From: JAOARY01 sp045345765
GTDB taxonomy: Bacteria > Bacillota > Clostridia > Peptostreptococcales > Peptostreptococcaceae
NCBI GenBank assembly: GCA_045345765.1
Contig: CP148265.1
Span: forward strand, 620,001-684,000
Direction of reading: 5' to 3'
DNA: 64,000 nt
Within the stretch, counting starts at the first letter, position 1. Every line of letters starts with the position of its first letter. Below, in pieces: positions 8,169-17,510 of the stretch. The notes beneath the pieces were generated by a model. The model saw only the letters and a program-made list of their open reading frames with translations, ran no database searches and was not told the origin of the DNA. Made by a program: the position numbers and the translations under genes.

Positions 8169-10376
8169 TCACCTACTTACCACTTCATTTATTATAAATT
8201 CAAATTCATTTAACAATTTTTCTATTTTACTAAGTGATTCCTTTCTACTAAACATAACAATATTAAAACAAATTTTAAAAAGATCTTTATTTTTATCCTT
8301 AAAATATTCTTTTAATTCTAATCCTATTTCTTCAACCATATTAAAATTAAAATCTGATAAATATATTTTTATATCTTTTAGTTTTAAATTTAGATAGTCC
8401 AAGTTTATATCATTATTTTTCTGGCTATTTCTTTGCATTACATTTTCTAATATTTTTTTAACAGAATCATCTTTTTGACTTTCTATTTTTGAAAATACTC
8501 TAATTAAATCTTCAAAATCAACAGGTTTAGGTATGTAATAATCCATACCTAAATTCAAAAATTTATTCTCATCTTTTCTTGTTGCATAAGCTGTAACTGC
8601 TATAATTTTAACTTTTTTATTATTTTGTCTTATTATTCTTGTCGCTTCTATTCCATCCATAAGAGGCATTTGTATATCCATTAAAATTATATCAAAATCT
8701 TCTTTTTTAGCTATATCAACAGCTTCTTCACCATTATTTGCAATCTTATAACTTAATCTTTGTTTCTTTAAAAATTTTTCCATCATAAATTGACTTATCA
8801 AATCATCTTCTACCAAAAGTACTTTTAAATTATATTTTTTATATAATTTAATCCTATTTCCATTTTTATCTTTTTCATATAAACTTTTAGATTTTTTTAA
8901 GGGTAATTTAAGTTCAAATCTACTTCCCTGTCCATATACACTAGAGACATATATATTCCCATTTAACATTTGTGCCAATTTTTTACTTATATAAAGCCCT
9001 AATCCCGTACCTTGATGTTTTTTAGTATATGATGAATCAACCTGAGAAAAAAACTTAAATAATTTATTTAAATCTTCTTCCTTTATTCCAATTCCACTAT
9101 CTTCTACAAAACATCTTATATATTCTATATTCTCATCATTATCACCAAGTATATCCATTTCTTTTTCTATAGTAATTTTAACAAAACCACTATTTGTAAA
9201 TTTTATAGCATTCGATATCAAATTATTAAATATTTGATTTAATTTATGATAGTCTCCAAATAAATTATCTTCTATACTTTCTTCTATACTTAATTCTAAA
9301 TCTATTTTTTTATCATTTGCTATTGGTTCAAATATTTTGATAGTATTTTTCATTATTTTTCTCAATTTAAATTCCTTTTCTTCAATTTCCATCTTTCCAG
9401 CTTCTATCTTAGATAAATCAAGTATATTATTTATTATTTTTAATAATGTTTTGGAACTTGATTTAACTAGATTTAAATTTTCTCTTTGTTCCTTATTTAA
9501 ATTCGTTTCCATTGTTAAGTTAGTCATTCCTATTATTCCATTCAATGGTGTTCTTATTTCATGAGACATATTTGCCAAAAATTCACTTTTAGCTTTACTT
9601 GCATTTATTGCTCTTTCTTTTTCTTTTTTTAATTCTTCTTCATAAATTATTCTACTAGTTATATCTCTACTTATAAAAAGGGCACCTTTTACATTATTAC
9701 TTTCTAAATCTAAAATACTATTCATCTTTGTTTCAAAATAGAATTCTTCATCATTTTTGTTCATCTTAATAATTATAGTATTATCATCATTGTTTTTTAT
9801 AAATTCAAAAAATTTATCTCTAGATATATTTTTGTATTTATCCTTGTATAATTCACTTATGTGAACCCCCTTATAAGCATATACTTCTTTATCTAAAAAT
9901 TCGTTATAAGAAGGGCTCAAATAAGTTATATAACCAAATTCATCAGTTTGGCAGATTAAATCTTTTATATTTTTTGTAATTTGAAATAATATATTTTCCG
10001 TACTTTTAAATTTTGTAATATCATTAAAAAACATTATATAGAATTCTTTTAACTCATAAAATTCTTCATCTTCTATTTTTGTAATATCTGCGGATATATA
10101 TATTTTTTTTTCATCGTTCAATTTTAATATTAAATTTTTCTTAAATGATTTTAAAACAGACAATCTAGCAAAAAAATCATCATCAACTTTATTATTTTTT
10201 GCATTTAAGACTCTTATATAATCACTTGCTTTTTTTTGTTCTATATCCTCTTTAATATTTAATATTTTATTTGCTTCTTGATTTAAATAAAGTATATTCA
10301 TAGAAGAATCAAATATAAATACCCCAAAATTTAGATTATCGAGTATTTTAAAATAAAAAGATTTTAAATTTCGCAT
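8169..10376 (-). CDS. PAS-containing hybrid histidine kinase with receiver domain
   Basis: A 735-residue cytoplasmic kinase with no clear transmembrane segment. Two PAS domains come first (about 8-120 and 130-245). HisKA follows with the phospho-acceptor His272 in FLANMSHEIRTPLNG, then the HATPase (NLISNAIKFT, VEDSGIGI, GTGLGLYISKKL; about 375-510) and a receiver (about 525-640) with LMDIQMPLMDG and the Lys in IPKPVD. The last ~95 residues are helical and unassigned; I see no Hpt histidine motif. It lies 17 bp after cheB and 4 bp before the receiver gene, so it is built into the chemosensory operon. Confidence 0.9.
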   Translation of the reverse strand: MRNLKSFYFKILDNLNFGVFIFDSSMNILYLNQEANKILNIKEDIEQKKASDYIRVLNAKNNKVDDDFFARLSVLKSFKKNLILKLNDEKKIYISADITKIEDEEFYELKEFYIMFFNDITKFKSTENILFQITKNIKDLICQTDEFGYITYLSPSYNEFLDKEVYAYKGVHISELYKDKYKNISRDKFFEFIKNNDDNTIIIKMNKNDEEFYFETKMNSILDLESNNVKGALFISRDITSRIIYEEELKKEKERAINASKAKSEFLANMSHEIRTPLNGIIGMTNLTMETNLNKEQRENLNLVKSSSKTLLKIINNILDLSKIEAGKMEIEEKEFKLRKIMKNTIKIFEPIANDKKIDLELSIEESIEDNLFGDYHKLNQIFNNLISNAIKFTNSGFVKITIEKEMDILGDNDENIEYIRCFVEDSGIGIKEEDLNKLFKFFSQVDSSYTKKHQGTGLGLYISKKLAQMLNGNIYVSSVYGQGSRFELKLPLKKSKSLYEKDKNGNRIKLYKKYNLKVLLVEDDLISQFMMEKFLKKQRLSYKIANNGEEAVDIAKKEDFDIILMDIQMPLMDGIEATRIIRQNNKKVKIIAVTAYATRKDENKFLNLGMDYYIPKPVDFEDLIRVFSKIESQKDDSVKKILENVMQRNSQKNNDINLDYLNLKLKDIKIYLSDFNFNMVEEIGLELKEYFKDKNKDLFKICFNIVMFSRKESLSKIEKLLNEFEFIINEVVSR

Positions 10377-10393
10377 AAATAATACTCTCTTTC

Positions 10394-11410
10394 TTATTTA
10401 TTATAATAATCTGTTATATGCTTCGAAATTTCTTCTATATCCAATTGCTTTTTGACTGCATTTATATCATGAGCAGCTTTTGGCATCCCATAAACAACAC
10501 AGCTTTCTTTATTTTGACCAATTGTATAAGAACCATTTTTTTTCATTTCTAAAAGACCTTCAGCACCATCTTTGCCCATTCCTGTTAATATAACACCCAT
10601 AGCATTTTTTCCTGCAAATTTTGCCACAGATTTAAATAAAACATCAACAGATGGTTTATGACCATTTACCTTTTCTTTATTATTTATCTTTATATAATAA
10701 TCATCATTTCTCTTTCTTATTTCTATATGCTTTTCACCAGGTGCTATAAAAACATGACCAGGCTTTATAATATCTCCTTCCTCTGCTTCTTTAACATTTA
10801 AAAATGTTGTTTCATTAAGCCTTTCTGCATATATTTTTGTAAAACCTTTTGGCATATGTTGTACAATTACTATTCCTGGTATATTTTCATTTAGCTCTCT
10901 TAGTATCTTACTAGTAGCTTCTGTCCCACCAGTTGAAGCCCCAATAGCAATTAATTTTCCATTATAATTTCTAGTTTTGCTTGCACTAACAAATTCCATA
11001 TGACTCTTTAACCTCTTAACATTAGCTGTTGAAGCTAATTTTACTTTTTTTATAACTTCTTTTACAAATTCCTCTTTTTTTATACCTAATCTAGTTTCTG
11101 GTTTTACTACAAAATCAACGGCACCAGCATCCAAAGCTTCAAAAACTTTTTTACTTACTGAACTTATCATAACAACTGGAATTGGATATTGAGGGATTAA
11201 TTTTTTTAAAAATTCAATCCCATCCATTTTAGGCATTTGTATATCCAAACTTATTACATCTGGTCTTTCTTTAATTATCATATTTCTAGCTTCAAAAGGA
11301 TTTTTTGCAGCACCTATAATTTCAATTTCTTCATCCTTAGACAATTCCTTTATAACTGATTCTCTAAAAAGCATAGAATCATCTACAACTAAAACTCTTA
11401 TTTTTTTCAT
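10394..11410 (-). CDS. cheB: Chemotaxis protein-glutamate methylesterase CheB
   Basis: An N-terminal receiver (VLVVDDS; phospho-Asp in ISLDIQMPKMDG) is followed by the C-terminal methylesterase. The catalytic triad segments are GASTGGTEA (Ser), VQHMPKGFT (His) and GMGKDGAEG (Asp). It removes methyl groups from, and deamidates, receptor glutamates. I start it at the ATG at 11410, five bases after AGGAGG, not at the codon 21 bases earlier. No cheR methyltransferase is present in the window, which is unusual for an operon with cheB. It lies 30 bp downstream of the receptor gene. Confidence 0.95.
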   Translation of the reverse strand: MKKIRVLVVDDSMLFRESVIKELSKDEEIEIIGAAKNPFEARNMIIKERPDVISLDIQMPKMDGIEFLKKLIPQYPIPVVMISSVSKKVFEALDAGAVDFVVKPETRLGIKKEEFVKEVIKKVKLASTANVKRLKSHMEFVSASKTRNYNGKLIAIGASTGGTEATSKILRELNENIPGIVIVQHMPKGFTKIYAERLNETTFLNVKEAEEGDIIKPGHVFIAPGEKHIEIRKRNDDYYIKINNKEKVNGHKPSVDVLFKSVAKFAGKNAMGVILTGMGKDGAEGLLEMKKNGSYTIGQNKESCVVYGMPKAAHDINAVKKQLDIEEISKHITDYYNK

Positions 11411-11440
11411 TTTTTCCTCCTTTTGATACAAAATCTGAAT

Positions 11441-13786
11441 TTATCTTTTTAATTTAAATTTTTCAACCATTTCTTTTAATAAATCTGCTTGAGAAGAAAG
11501 CTGTTCACTAGCTGATGCACTTTCTTGAGATATAGCTGTATTATTTTGAACAACTTGTGAAACTTGATTTATTGCATCATTTATTTGTTCAATACCAACA
11601 GCTTGATTATTTGAAAAATCAGATATTTCACTTACTAAATTAGTTGTTTTATTTATACCCTCTACTATTTCATTTAATGATTTTGCCGTTCCTTGTGCTA
11701 TATTTGTTCCTGTTTCTGCTTTTTCTATAGAATTCTCTATTAATAATGTTGTTTCTTTTGCTGCATTAGCACTTCTAGCTGCTAAATTTCTAACTTCTTC
11801 AGCAACAACAGCAAAACCTTTACCATGTTGTCCTGCTCTAGCTGCTTCTACTGCTGCATTTAATGCTAATATATTTGTTTGGAATGCAATTTCATCTATA
11901 ACTTTTATAATCTTAGATATATTAGTTGAAGATTCACTAATATCCTTCATCGCAGTAAGCATTTCATTCATGCTCTTATCTCCCTCTAATGCTTTTTTAG
12001 AAACTCCATCAGAAAGTTCATTTGCCTTATTTGCATTTGACGCATTTCTCTTTGTTTGCTCTGCTACTTCTTCTATTGAAGCTGTTATTTCTTCTATAGC
12101 ACTTGCTTGTTCAGTTGATGATTGTGATAAATTCTGAGAAGAAGATGCTATTTGATTTGAACCCGCAGAAACTTCATCTGAAGCAAGCAATAGTTCTGCT
12201 AATACACTATTAAATGAATCTATAATTAGATTTAATGATTTTTTAATTTCAACAAAATCACCTTTATATTCTCTATTTACTTCTATATCCAGATTACTAT
12301 TTGAGATTTCTCTTAATACATGTGATATGTCTTTAATATACGTATTTACATTCTCAATTGTTTGATTAAGTGCATTTTTAATAAGAGCATGATCACCTTT
12401 ATAATCTCCTACTACTTTAGTATCTAAATTACCTTCAGAAACCTGTTCTAAAACAGTTGCTGCTTCCTTAACAGGCATTATTACTGCATCTAAAGTCTTA
12501 TTTATACCATTTATAATATCTCTAAATCCACCTTCTAAACCTTGTGTATTACCTCTATAATCTAACTTACCTTCAATAGCCTTATCAACTAAATCCCTAA
12601 TTTCTGATTTTAATTTAGATAAAGCTCTTGCTATATCTGATAAACTATTCATTATAATATTAAAATCACCTTTATAATCTTCATCTATTTCATCTACATC
12701 CATTCCTTTAGCAAGTTTTATTATATAATCAGAAGAAAAATTAAGTGGTTTTGCAAAAGCCTCAATCAAATCATTTATATTCTCTATAATATCTTTCCAT
12801 GCACCATCAAAGCTATGTGCATCTCCTCTTTTTGAAAAATCTCCATTTCTAACATCGTCTATTAAACTTAATACCGTTGTTTTTATTTCATTTATAGTTT
12901 CTGTCATCAAGTTTATTCCAATTGCTAAATTATCCTTATCTGATTTTTCTTCTACCTGTATATCTATATTCCCTTTTGCCAATTCTTTTATAGCTTCTGT
13001 TTTTTCATTTATATTATAAATCATATCTGAAAAACTCTTTTCTAAATTTGTAATCTCATCATTACCTTGTGGCTTAATATTATCACTCATATCCCCCTTA
13101 GCAATTTTATCAGATACCTTTACCAAATTATTTATAGGTTTTGAAATAGAATTTATTATAAAATATGCAAGTACTATAGCTATTATTACTGCTGCAATAA
13201 TTATACTTGTTACAAAACTCATCAAATTACTTGCAATATCCATCCCCTCACTTGATAATCTATTCGCTTCCTTTACTTCCTGCGCATACACATCAAAAAT
13301 AACTTGGTTTATGGCATTAGAAACTTCAAAACCAATTGTATTAAATTTTTCAAAAGCAACGTCACGGTCAACTCCAGCATCTATATCTGCCATAATTTCA
13401 AGTCTTATATCTCTATATTGAAGCAGTAATTCATAGATTTTTGAATAATTTTCTCTAACTCCCTCATCGGTAGAAGTCTCTCTTTTATCTAATATAGGAT
13501 TCATATTATTTATATATTCATCTATTTTCGCAACATAATTTTCTACATTTTCTCTATTTTGATCAAAAATTATCTTTAATACATTGATTCTTATTCTTTG
13601 ATAATTTATCGTTAAATCTCCAGCATCAGCAACAAATTGAATCTTTTCATTGACTTCTAGGCTTTTATTTGTAATTTTTTTCACTCCATTTACTGATATA
13701 TATCCTATTGCTCCTATTAATATAACTAATATTAAAAACGCCATAAATAATTTAGTTCTAATCTTTATATTTCTTAAATTCTTCAT
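11441..13786 (-). CDS. Methyl-accepting chemotaxis receptor with an extended poly-HAMP region
   Basis: A 781-residue membrane receptor. TM1 is at about 10-30 (LFMAFLILVILIGAIGYISV), a four-helix-bundle sensor occupies about 31-185, and TM2 is near 187-212. A HAMP domain follows. Then come about four more HAMP-like units, recognisable by recurring GxLD / YKGDFxxI / NSLN-type motifs near residues 300-520. The signalling hairpin tip lies in DEIAFQTNILALNAAVEAARAG. There is no C-terminal NWETF tether. Typical receptors have one HAMP, so the long module between membrane and kinase stands out. It is followed by cheB and preceded by cheW and cheA. Confidence 0.93.
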   Translation of the reverse strand: MKNLRNIKIRTKLFMAFLILVILIGAIGYISVNGVKKITNKSLEVNEKIQFVADAGDLTINYQRIRINVLKIIFDQNRENVENYVAKIDEYINNMNPILDKRETSTDEGVRENYSKIYELLLQYRDIRLEIMADIDAGVDRDVAFEKFNTIGFEVSNAINQVIFDVYAQEVKEANRLSSEGMDIASNLMSFVTSIIIAAVIIAIVLAYFIINSISKPINNLVKVSDKIAKGDMSDNIKPQGNDEITNLEKSFSDMIYNINEKTEAIKELAKGNIDIQVEEKSDKDNLAIGINLMTETINEIKTTVLSLIDDVRNGDFSKRGDAHSFDGAWKDIIENINDLIEAFAKPLNFSSDYIIKLAKGMDVDEIDEDYKGDFNIIMNSLSDIARALSKLKSEIRDLVDKAIEGKLDYRGNTQGLEGGFRDIINGINKTLDAVIMPVKEAATVLEQVSEGNLDTKVVGDYKGDHALIKNALNQTIENVNTYIKDISHVLREISNSNLDIEVNREYKGDFVEIKKSLNLIIDSFNSVLAELLLASDEVSAGSNQIASSSQNLSQSSTEQASAIEEITASIEEVAEQTKRNASNANKANELSDGVSKKALEGDKSMNEMLTAMKDISESSTNISKIIKVIDEIAFQTNILALNAAVEAARAGQHGKGFAVVAEEVRNLAARSANAAKETTLLIENSIEKAETGTNIAQGTAKSLNEIVEGINKTTNLVSEISDFSNNQAVGIEQINDAINQVSQVVQNNTAISQESASASEQLSSQADLLKEMVEKFKLKR

Positions 13787-13845
13787 ATATGATTATCCTC
13801 CCTAATAAAAAAATTTATTTAACCACCTCATAAACTTTAATTTAA

Positions 13846-14376
13846 CTACCCCATAATAAGTTTTTTACAATCTAATATTATCTTAGTTTCATCCTTTATC
13901 TGTCCTATTCCACTCACATAAGTATCCACTATATCTTTTTTAAATTCTGGCGGAACAGCTATTTCCGATTCAGATATCAAAAGAACTTCTTTTACTGTAT
14001 CTACTATAAGTCCAACTGAAAAATCTTCAATATCGACAATTATAATACATGCTCTATCATCATATTCTACATCCGACTTATTAAATTTCTTCCTTACGTC
14101 CATAACAGGCTTTATTTGACCTCTTAAATTTACAACCCCTCTTATAAATTCTTCTTGATTTGGAACCTCTGTTATTGGTAACATTCCAACTATTTCAGAT
14201 ACGAAACCTATAAAAATAGCATAATCACTATTATCTATAGTAAAATTTAAATATTTATCCTTATTATCATCTTCGGTAACTACTTTTAAGCTTTGTTTTT
14301 TCTCTTCCTTTTTTTCTTCTTGTTTTTTTAGATAAGATTCTTTTGTGAAATCATCTAATTTTTTATCTAACTCCAT
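13846..14376 (-). CDS. cheW: Chemotaxis coupling protein CheW
   Basis: A 176-residue single CheW domain (about 40-175) preceded by a charged, Lys/Glu-rich N-terminal extension of about 35 residues. The motifs GMLPITEVPN, GVVNLRGQIKPVMDVRKKF and VGLIVDTVKEVL are typical. It bridges receptors and the P5 domain of CheA. It lies between cheA (15 bp) and the receptor gene, as expected for a dedicated array. Confidence 0.93.
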   Translation of the reverse strand: MELDKKLDDFTKESYLKKQEEKKEEKKQSLKVVTEDDNKDKYLNFTIDNSDYAIFIGFVSEIVGMLPITEVPNQEEFIRGVVNLRGQIKPVMDVRKKFNKSDVEYDDRACIIIVDIEDFSVGLIVDTVKEVLLISESEIAVPPEFKKDIVDTYVSGIGQIKDETKIILDCKKLIMG

Positions 14377-14391
14377 AAAAACACATCCTCA

Positions 14392-16398
14392 TCATCCTAT
14401 AAATTCATCTGGGTCAACAACCAAACTGATTTTTCCATCCCCTAATAGAGCACATCCTGAAACACCTTGAACTTTTTTAAGGAATTTTGACATATTTTTT
14501 AGTACAACTTGTTGTTCTCCTTCTATGGAATCTGCAAATAAACAAATTTTATCGTTGTCATTTTCAACCATAATAACAATCCCATCTTCAAATTCTTTAC
14601 ATTTTGTATCTATATTATAGATTTCATGTAATCTTATAAGTCTGTGGCATTCTCCCCTTATAAGTATCATTTCTCTTTCATATTCATCTTCTATTATATT
14701 TTTTGCTTCTACGCTAAAGGATTCTTTTATAGATGTTATAGGTATTGTAAAGTGAGAATTTCCGACTTTTATAGTCATTCCATCTATAATAGCTAATGTT
14801 AGTGGTATCTTAAGTGCTATTTCTGTTCCCTTATCCTTTTGACTATCAACATGTATACTTCCACCAACTTCATCTATATTATTTTTAACAATATCCATCC
14901 CAACACCTCTACCAGATAAATCTGTTACTTTATCTTTCGTAGAAAGTCCTGAATTAAATATTAAAGAATACGCCTCTTTGTCCGTGTATTCATCAATTGG
15001 TTTTTCTAATATATTATTTTGCAAAGCCTTTTTTAGTATCTTCTCTTTATCAAGACCTTTTCCATCATCTTTTATTATTATCCACACATCACTACCAGAA
15101 TTTTTAGCTTCTAAAACTATCGTGCCCGTCTTATTCTTACCTTTATCTTCTCTTTCTTTTGTACTTTCAATCCCATGATCAATTGAATTTCTAATTATAT
15201 GAACTAACGGGTCAGAAATTCTTTCTATAATATTTTTATCAACCTCTGTATGTTCTCCTATTATTTTTAATTCTATTTCCTTATTTAATTTTTTACTTAC
15301 ATCTCTTACCAGTCTATTCATTTTATTAAAAGTCATAGAAAGTGGGACCATTCTTATAGACATCACTATATCTTGTAAATCTTTAATTATCTTTCTATGT
15401 TGCCTCACCGCTTTGTTGAAATTTTCCAAATCCAAATCTTTTACATCTGGATTTTGACTCACCATCGCTTCAGATACAACAAGTTCTCCCATAAAATCCA
15501 TTAGTTTATCCAATTTCCCTACTGAAACACTTATGAATTTTGCTTTATTTGAAGGTTTTTTAGTCTTTTTATCTATCTTTTTATTTTCTACATCTTCTGA
15601 ATTTTCCGCTAATTCCGCTTCCTTTTCTACAACTTCTTCTAATGTAAACCTCTCCACAAATGGTCTTGTATCAAAAAATAATTTCAAATCCTCTATTTTC
15701 TTATCACTTTCAAATCTAATCAAAAAACCTTCTGTCTTTAAAATTTTAATAGATTCTTCATTTTCTATAATATCACTAGGTTCATATGTTATATTTTCTG
15801 CCAAGTCTTTTAGATTATGTGCCACACCAAACGCTCTTACATTCTCCATTTCGCATTCTTCTTCGAAAAATAAAACAGTAGAATATTTTTTAAGATTTTC
15901 GTTCTTAACTGTATTTTCAACTTCTTTATCTGGTGCTATATAGAACTTAGAGCTGCCTTCTTCTACCTTTTTATCACTAGTTTCAGGATTTACAAATTTC
16001 AAAGAACCTAAAAAATCATCTATATCTGATTTTATATATTTAGACTCAGCATCTGCTTTTTCCCCAGCCTCTAATTTTTCCATTTCATTCTTTATAAAAT
16101 CAACACTTTTTAAAACAATATCTATAATAGCATCAATATTATAATTTTTTGGCTTTTCCTCTCTTAAATAAAAAAACAAATCTTCAACTGAATGAGCTAC
16201 TTCTGCTAAGTTTTCAAACAACATCATGTTTGAATTACCTTTTATTGTATGCATAATTCTAAATATTGCCTCCATGTACTCCTCTATAGAAGCTCCTTTT
16301 TCAATTTCTAATATCATTTCTTCTAATTCTGCAATCAATTTATTGCTTTCAAATAAGTACATCTCGAGCATAGGATCTTTATTTATATCATCTGACAT
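14392..16398 (-). CDS. cheA: Chemotaxis histidine kinase CheA
   Basis: A 668-residue kinase. P1 (Hpt) occupies about 1-115 with His50 in FRIMHTIKGNSNMM. A variable P2-like region follows (about 160-260). P3 dimerisation starts near SVGKLDKLMDFMGELV. The P4 ATPase contains VHIIRNSIDHGIES, DDGKGLD and GRGVGMDIVK. P5 (CheW-like, about 535-668) contains VDPDEF near its end. The ATG has AGGAGGTGG upstream. It is the first gene of the operon cheA-cheW-mcp-cheB-hybrid kinase-receiver. There are no cheC, cheD or cheR genes alongside it, so the array may serve a non-flagellar output. Confidence 0.95.
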   Translation of the reverse strand: MSDDINKDPMLEMYLFESNKLIAELEEMILEIEKGASIEEYMEAIFRIMHTIKGNSNMMLFENLAEVAHSVEDLFFYLREEKPKNYNIDAIIDIVLKSVDFIKNEMEKLEAGEKADAESKYIKSDIDDFLGSLKFVNPETSDKKVEEGSSKFYIAPDKEVENTVKNENLKKYSTVLFFEEECEMENVRAFGVAHNLKDLAENITYEPSDIIENEESIKILKTEGFLIRFESDKKIEDLKLFFDTRPFVERFTLEEVVEKEAELAENSEDVENKKIDKKTKKPSNKAKFISVSVGKLDKLMDFMGELVVSEAMVSQNPDVKDLDLENFNKAVRQHRKIIKDLQDIVMSIRMVPLSMTFNKMNRLVRDVSKKLNKEIELKIIGEHTEVDKNIIERISDPLVHIIRNSIDHGIESTKEREDKGKNKTGTIVLEAKNSGSDVWIIIKDDGKGLDKEKILKKALQNNILEKPIDEYTDKEAYSLIFNSGLSTKDKVTDLSGRGVGMDIVKNNIDEVGGSIHVDSQKDKGTEIALKIPLTLAIIDGMTIKVGNSHFTIPITSIKESFSVEAKNIIEDEYEREMILIRGECHRLIRLHEIYNIDTKCKEFEDGIVIMVENDNDKICLFADSIEGEQQVVLKNMSKFLKKVQGVSGCALLGDGKISLVVDPDEFIG

Positions 16399-16510
16399 AA
16401 AGCCACCTCCTAAATTACAATTTTAAATAATGTTTAATTTAAAATTTATTTTTACAATAGTATATATATCCATATATCTATATTTAAATAAAAAAAAATC
16501 TATAAAAATA

Positions 16511-16536
16511 AAAAAAAACCATTTATACGGTTTTTT
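16511..16536 (-). terminator. Terminator after the Spo0E-like gene
   Basis: The stem AAAAAACC/GGTTTTTT (16513-16520 with 16529-16536) has an eight-base loop and lies immediately downstream of the Spo0E-like stop. Poly-U follows on the minus strand. Confidence 0.65.
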
Positions 16537-16537
16537 C

Positions 16538-16699
16538 TTAGTCTTCATTTATCATATATTCACTTATAAGGACATCCATTTCTCTACTCAGCTCATGAAT
16601 TTCTTTTTCAAATATTTGCGGATATTCTAAATATCTATTTAGTTCCATCCGCTTTTGTTCAATTAATTCCTTTTTTGAATTTAATATTTTCTTATTCAA
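16538..16699 (-). CDS. Spo0E-like aspartyl-phosphate phosphatase
   Basis: A small helical-hairpin protein of 53 residues, matching the usual 50-60 for the family. The second helix carries the signature HELSREMDVLISEYM, resembling the SxxLDxLI core that enters the Spo0A~P active site. I choose the TTG at 16699, five bases after GTGGTGG, not the GTG 30 bases upstream. Members dephosphorylate Spo0A or related regulators and delay sporulation, so its presence hints at a spore-forming lineage. Confidence 0.8.
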   Translation of the reverse strand: MNKKILNSKKELIEQKRMELNRYLEYPQIFEKEIHELSREMDVLISEYMINED

Positions 16700-16731
16700 A
16701 ATTACCACCACTTTTCTTTTTTTATACACAC

Positions 16732-16773
16732 AAAATTAAATCTAAAATATATATATATTTTAGATTTAATTTT
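16732..16773. terminator. Perfect 42-bp palindrome downstream of uspA
   Basis: Bases 16732-16752 and 16753-16773 are exact reverse complements, entirely AT-rich apart from one G-C pair per arm. It lies in the 137-bp gap after uspA and probably acts as a weak terminator (only four U follow directly). Confidence 0.55.
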
Positions 16774-16866
16774 ACTATTTATAAATAGTTATTTTTTCCT
16801 ATTTATAGATAAAATATTATCATCTCTAACTTTGACTGTCAAGAATTATAAACGATTTTTAACAGT

Positions 16867-17310
16867 TTACTCATTATCCTTGTGAGGTAATACCAAAACT
16901 GGCACTTTTGAATGATGAACAACATTATTAGTAACTGAACCGATTAAAAATCTCTTAAGACCACCCATACCATGAGTAGCCATTATAATAAGATCAACAT
17001 CTTCTTCAATTGCTTTACTTATTATCTCTTCAGCTGGATGTCCAACAGAAGAAACTGTTCTTACTTTCAAATCTTTAGTTTTTTCCTTTGCTTTTTCTAA
17101 AATCTCCTTAGAATAGTCTCTAAAAATTTCATAATCTTTATTATAAACATATTCATAATTAGAATAAATCGATGTTCCTCTATAAACTTCTACAACATTT
17201 AACAAAAGAATTTCACAACCAAATTTAATCCCTAATTTGATTGCATATTCAAGAGATTTTTCGCTTTCCTTCGACCCATCAAGAGGTACTAAAACTCTAT
17301 TTAATTCCAT
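16867..17310 (-). CDS. Universal stress protein, UspA family
   Basis: A 147-residue single Usp domain. The nucleotide-binding pattern is present as ATHGMGGLKRFLIGSVTNNV near residue 110, so it probably belongs to the ATP-binding class. N-terminal VLVPLDGSKESEKSLEYA is typical. The ATG has AAAGGAGG upstream. It appears monocistronic, with a terminator-like palindrome after it and the pgi terminator before it. The exact stress role is unknown. Confidence 0.92.
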   Translation of the reverse strand: MELNRVLVPLDGSKESEKSLEYAIKLGIKFGCEILLLNVVEVYRGTSIYSNYEYVYNKDYEIFRDYSKEILEKAKEKTKDLKVRTVSSVGHPAEEIISKAIEEDVDLIIMATHGMGGLKRFLIGSVTNNVVHHSKVPVLVLPHKDNE

Positions 17311-17404
17311 AAAAAAACCTCCTTTTATAAATTATATTTTATTTTTACCCACATATTTTTAATTAAAAACAAACTAACCATATAATTTTATTTTTATTAA
17401 AATA

Positions 17405-17458
17405 AATAAAAAACGCCTATAAAGAAGATAAACTTTTGCTTATCTAATTTACAAGCGC
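17405..17458 (-). terminator. Terminator of the nitrilase-like / pgi unit
   Basis: An interrupted stem (CGC-TTGTAAA / TTTATAG-GCG on the minus strand, with an inner AGATAA/TTATCT) is followed by TTTTTTATT. Confidence 0.6.
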
Positions 17459-17510
17459 ATTAATTATTTTTATTATTTTTAAAATAATTAAAAAATCTAA
17501 TAATTATTTT

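Noticed and set aside
15533..15943. Plus-strand ORF of 136 codons inside cheA
   Set aside because: It is a Ser/Phe-rich antisense shadow of cheA with no RBS; the cheA frame is clearly coding.
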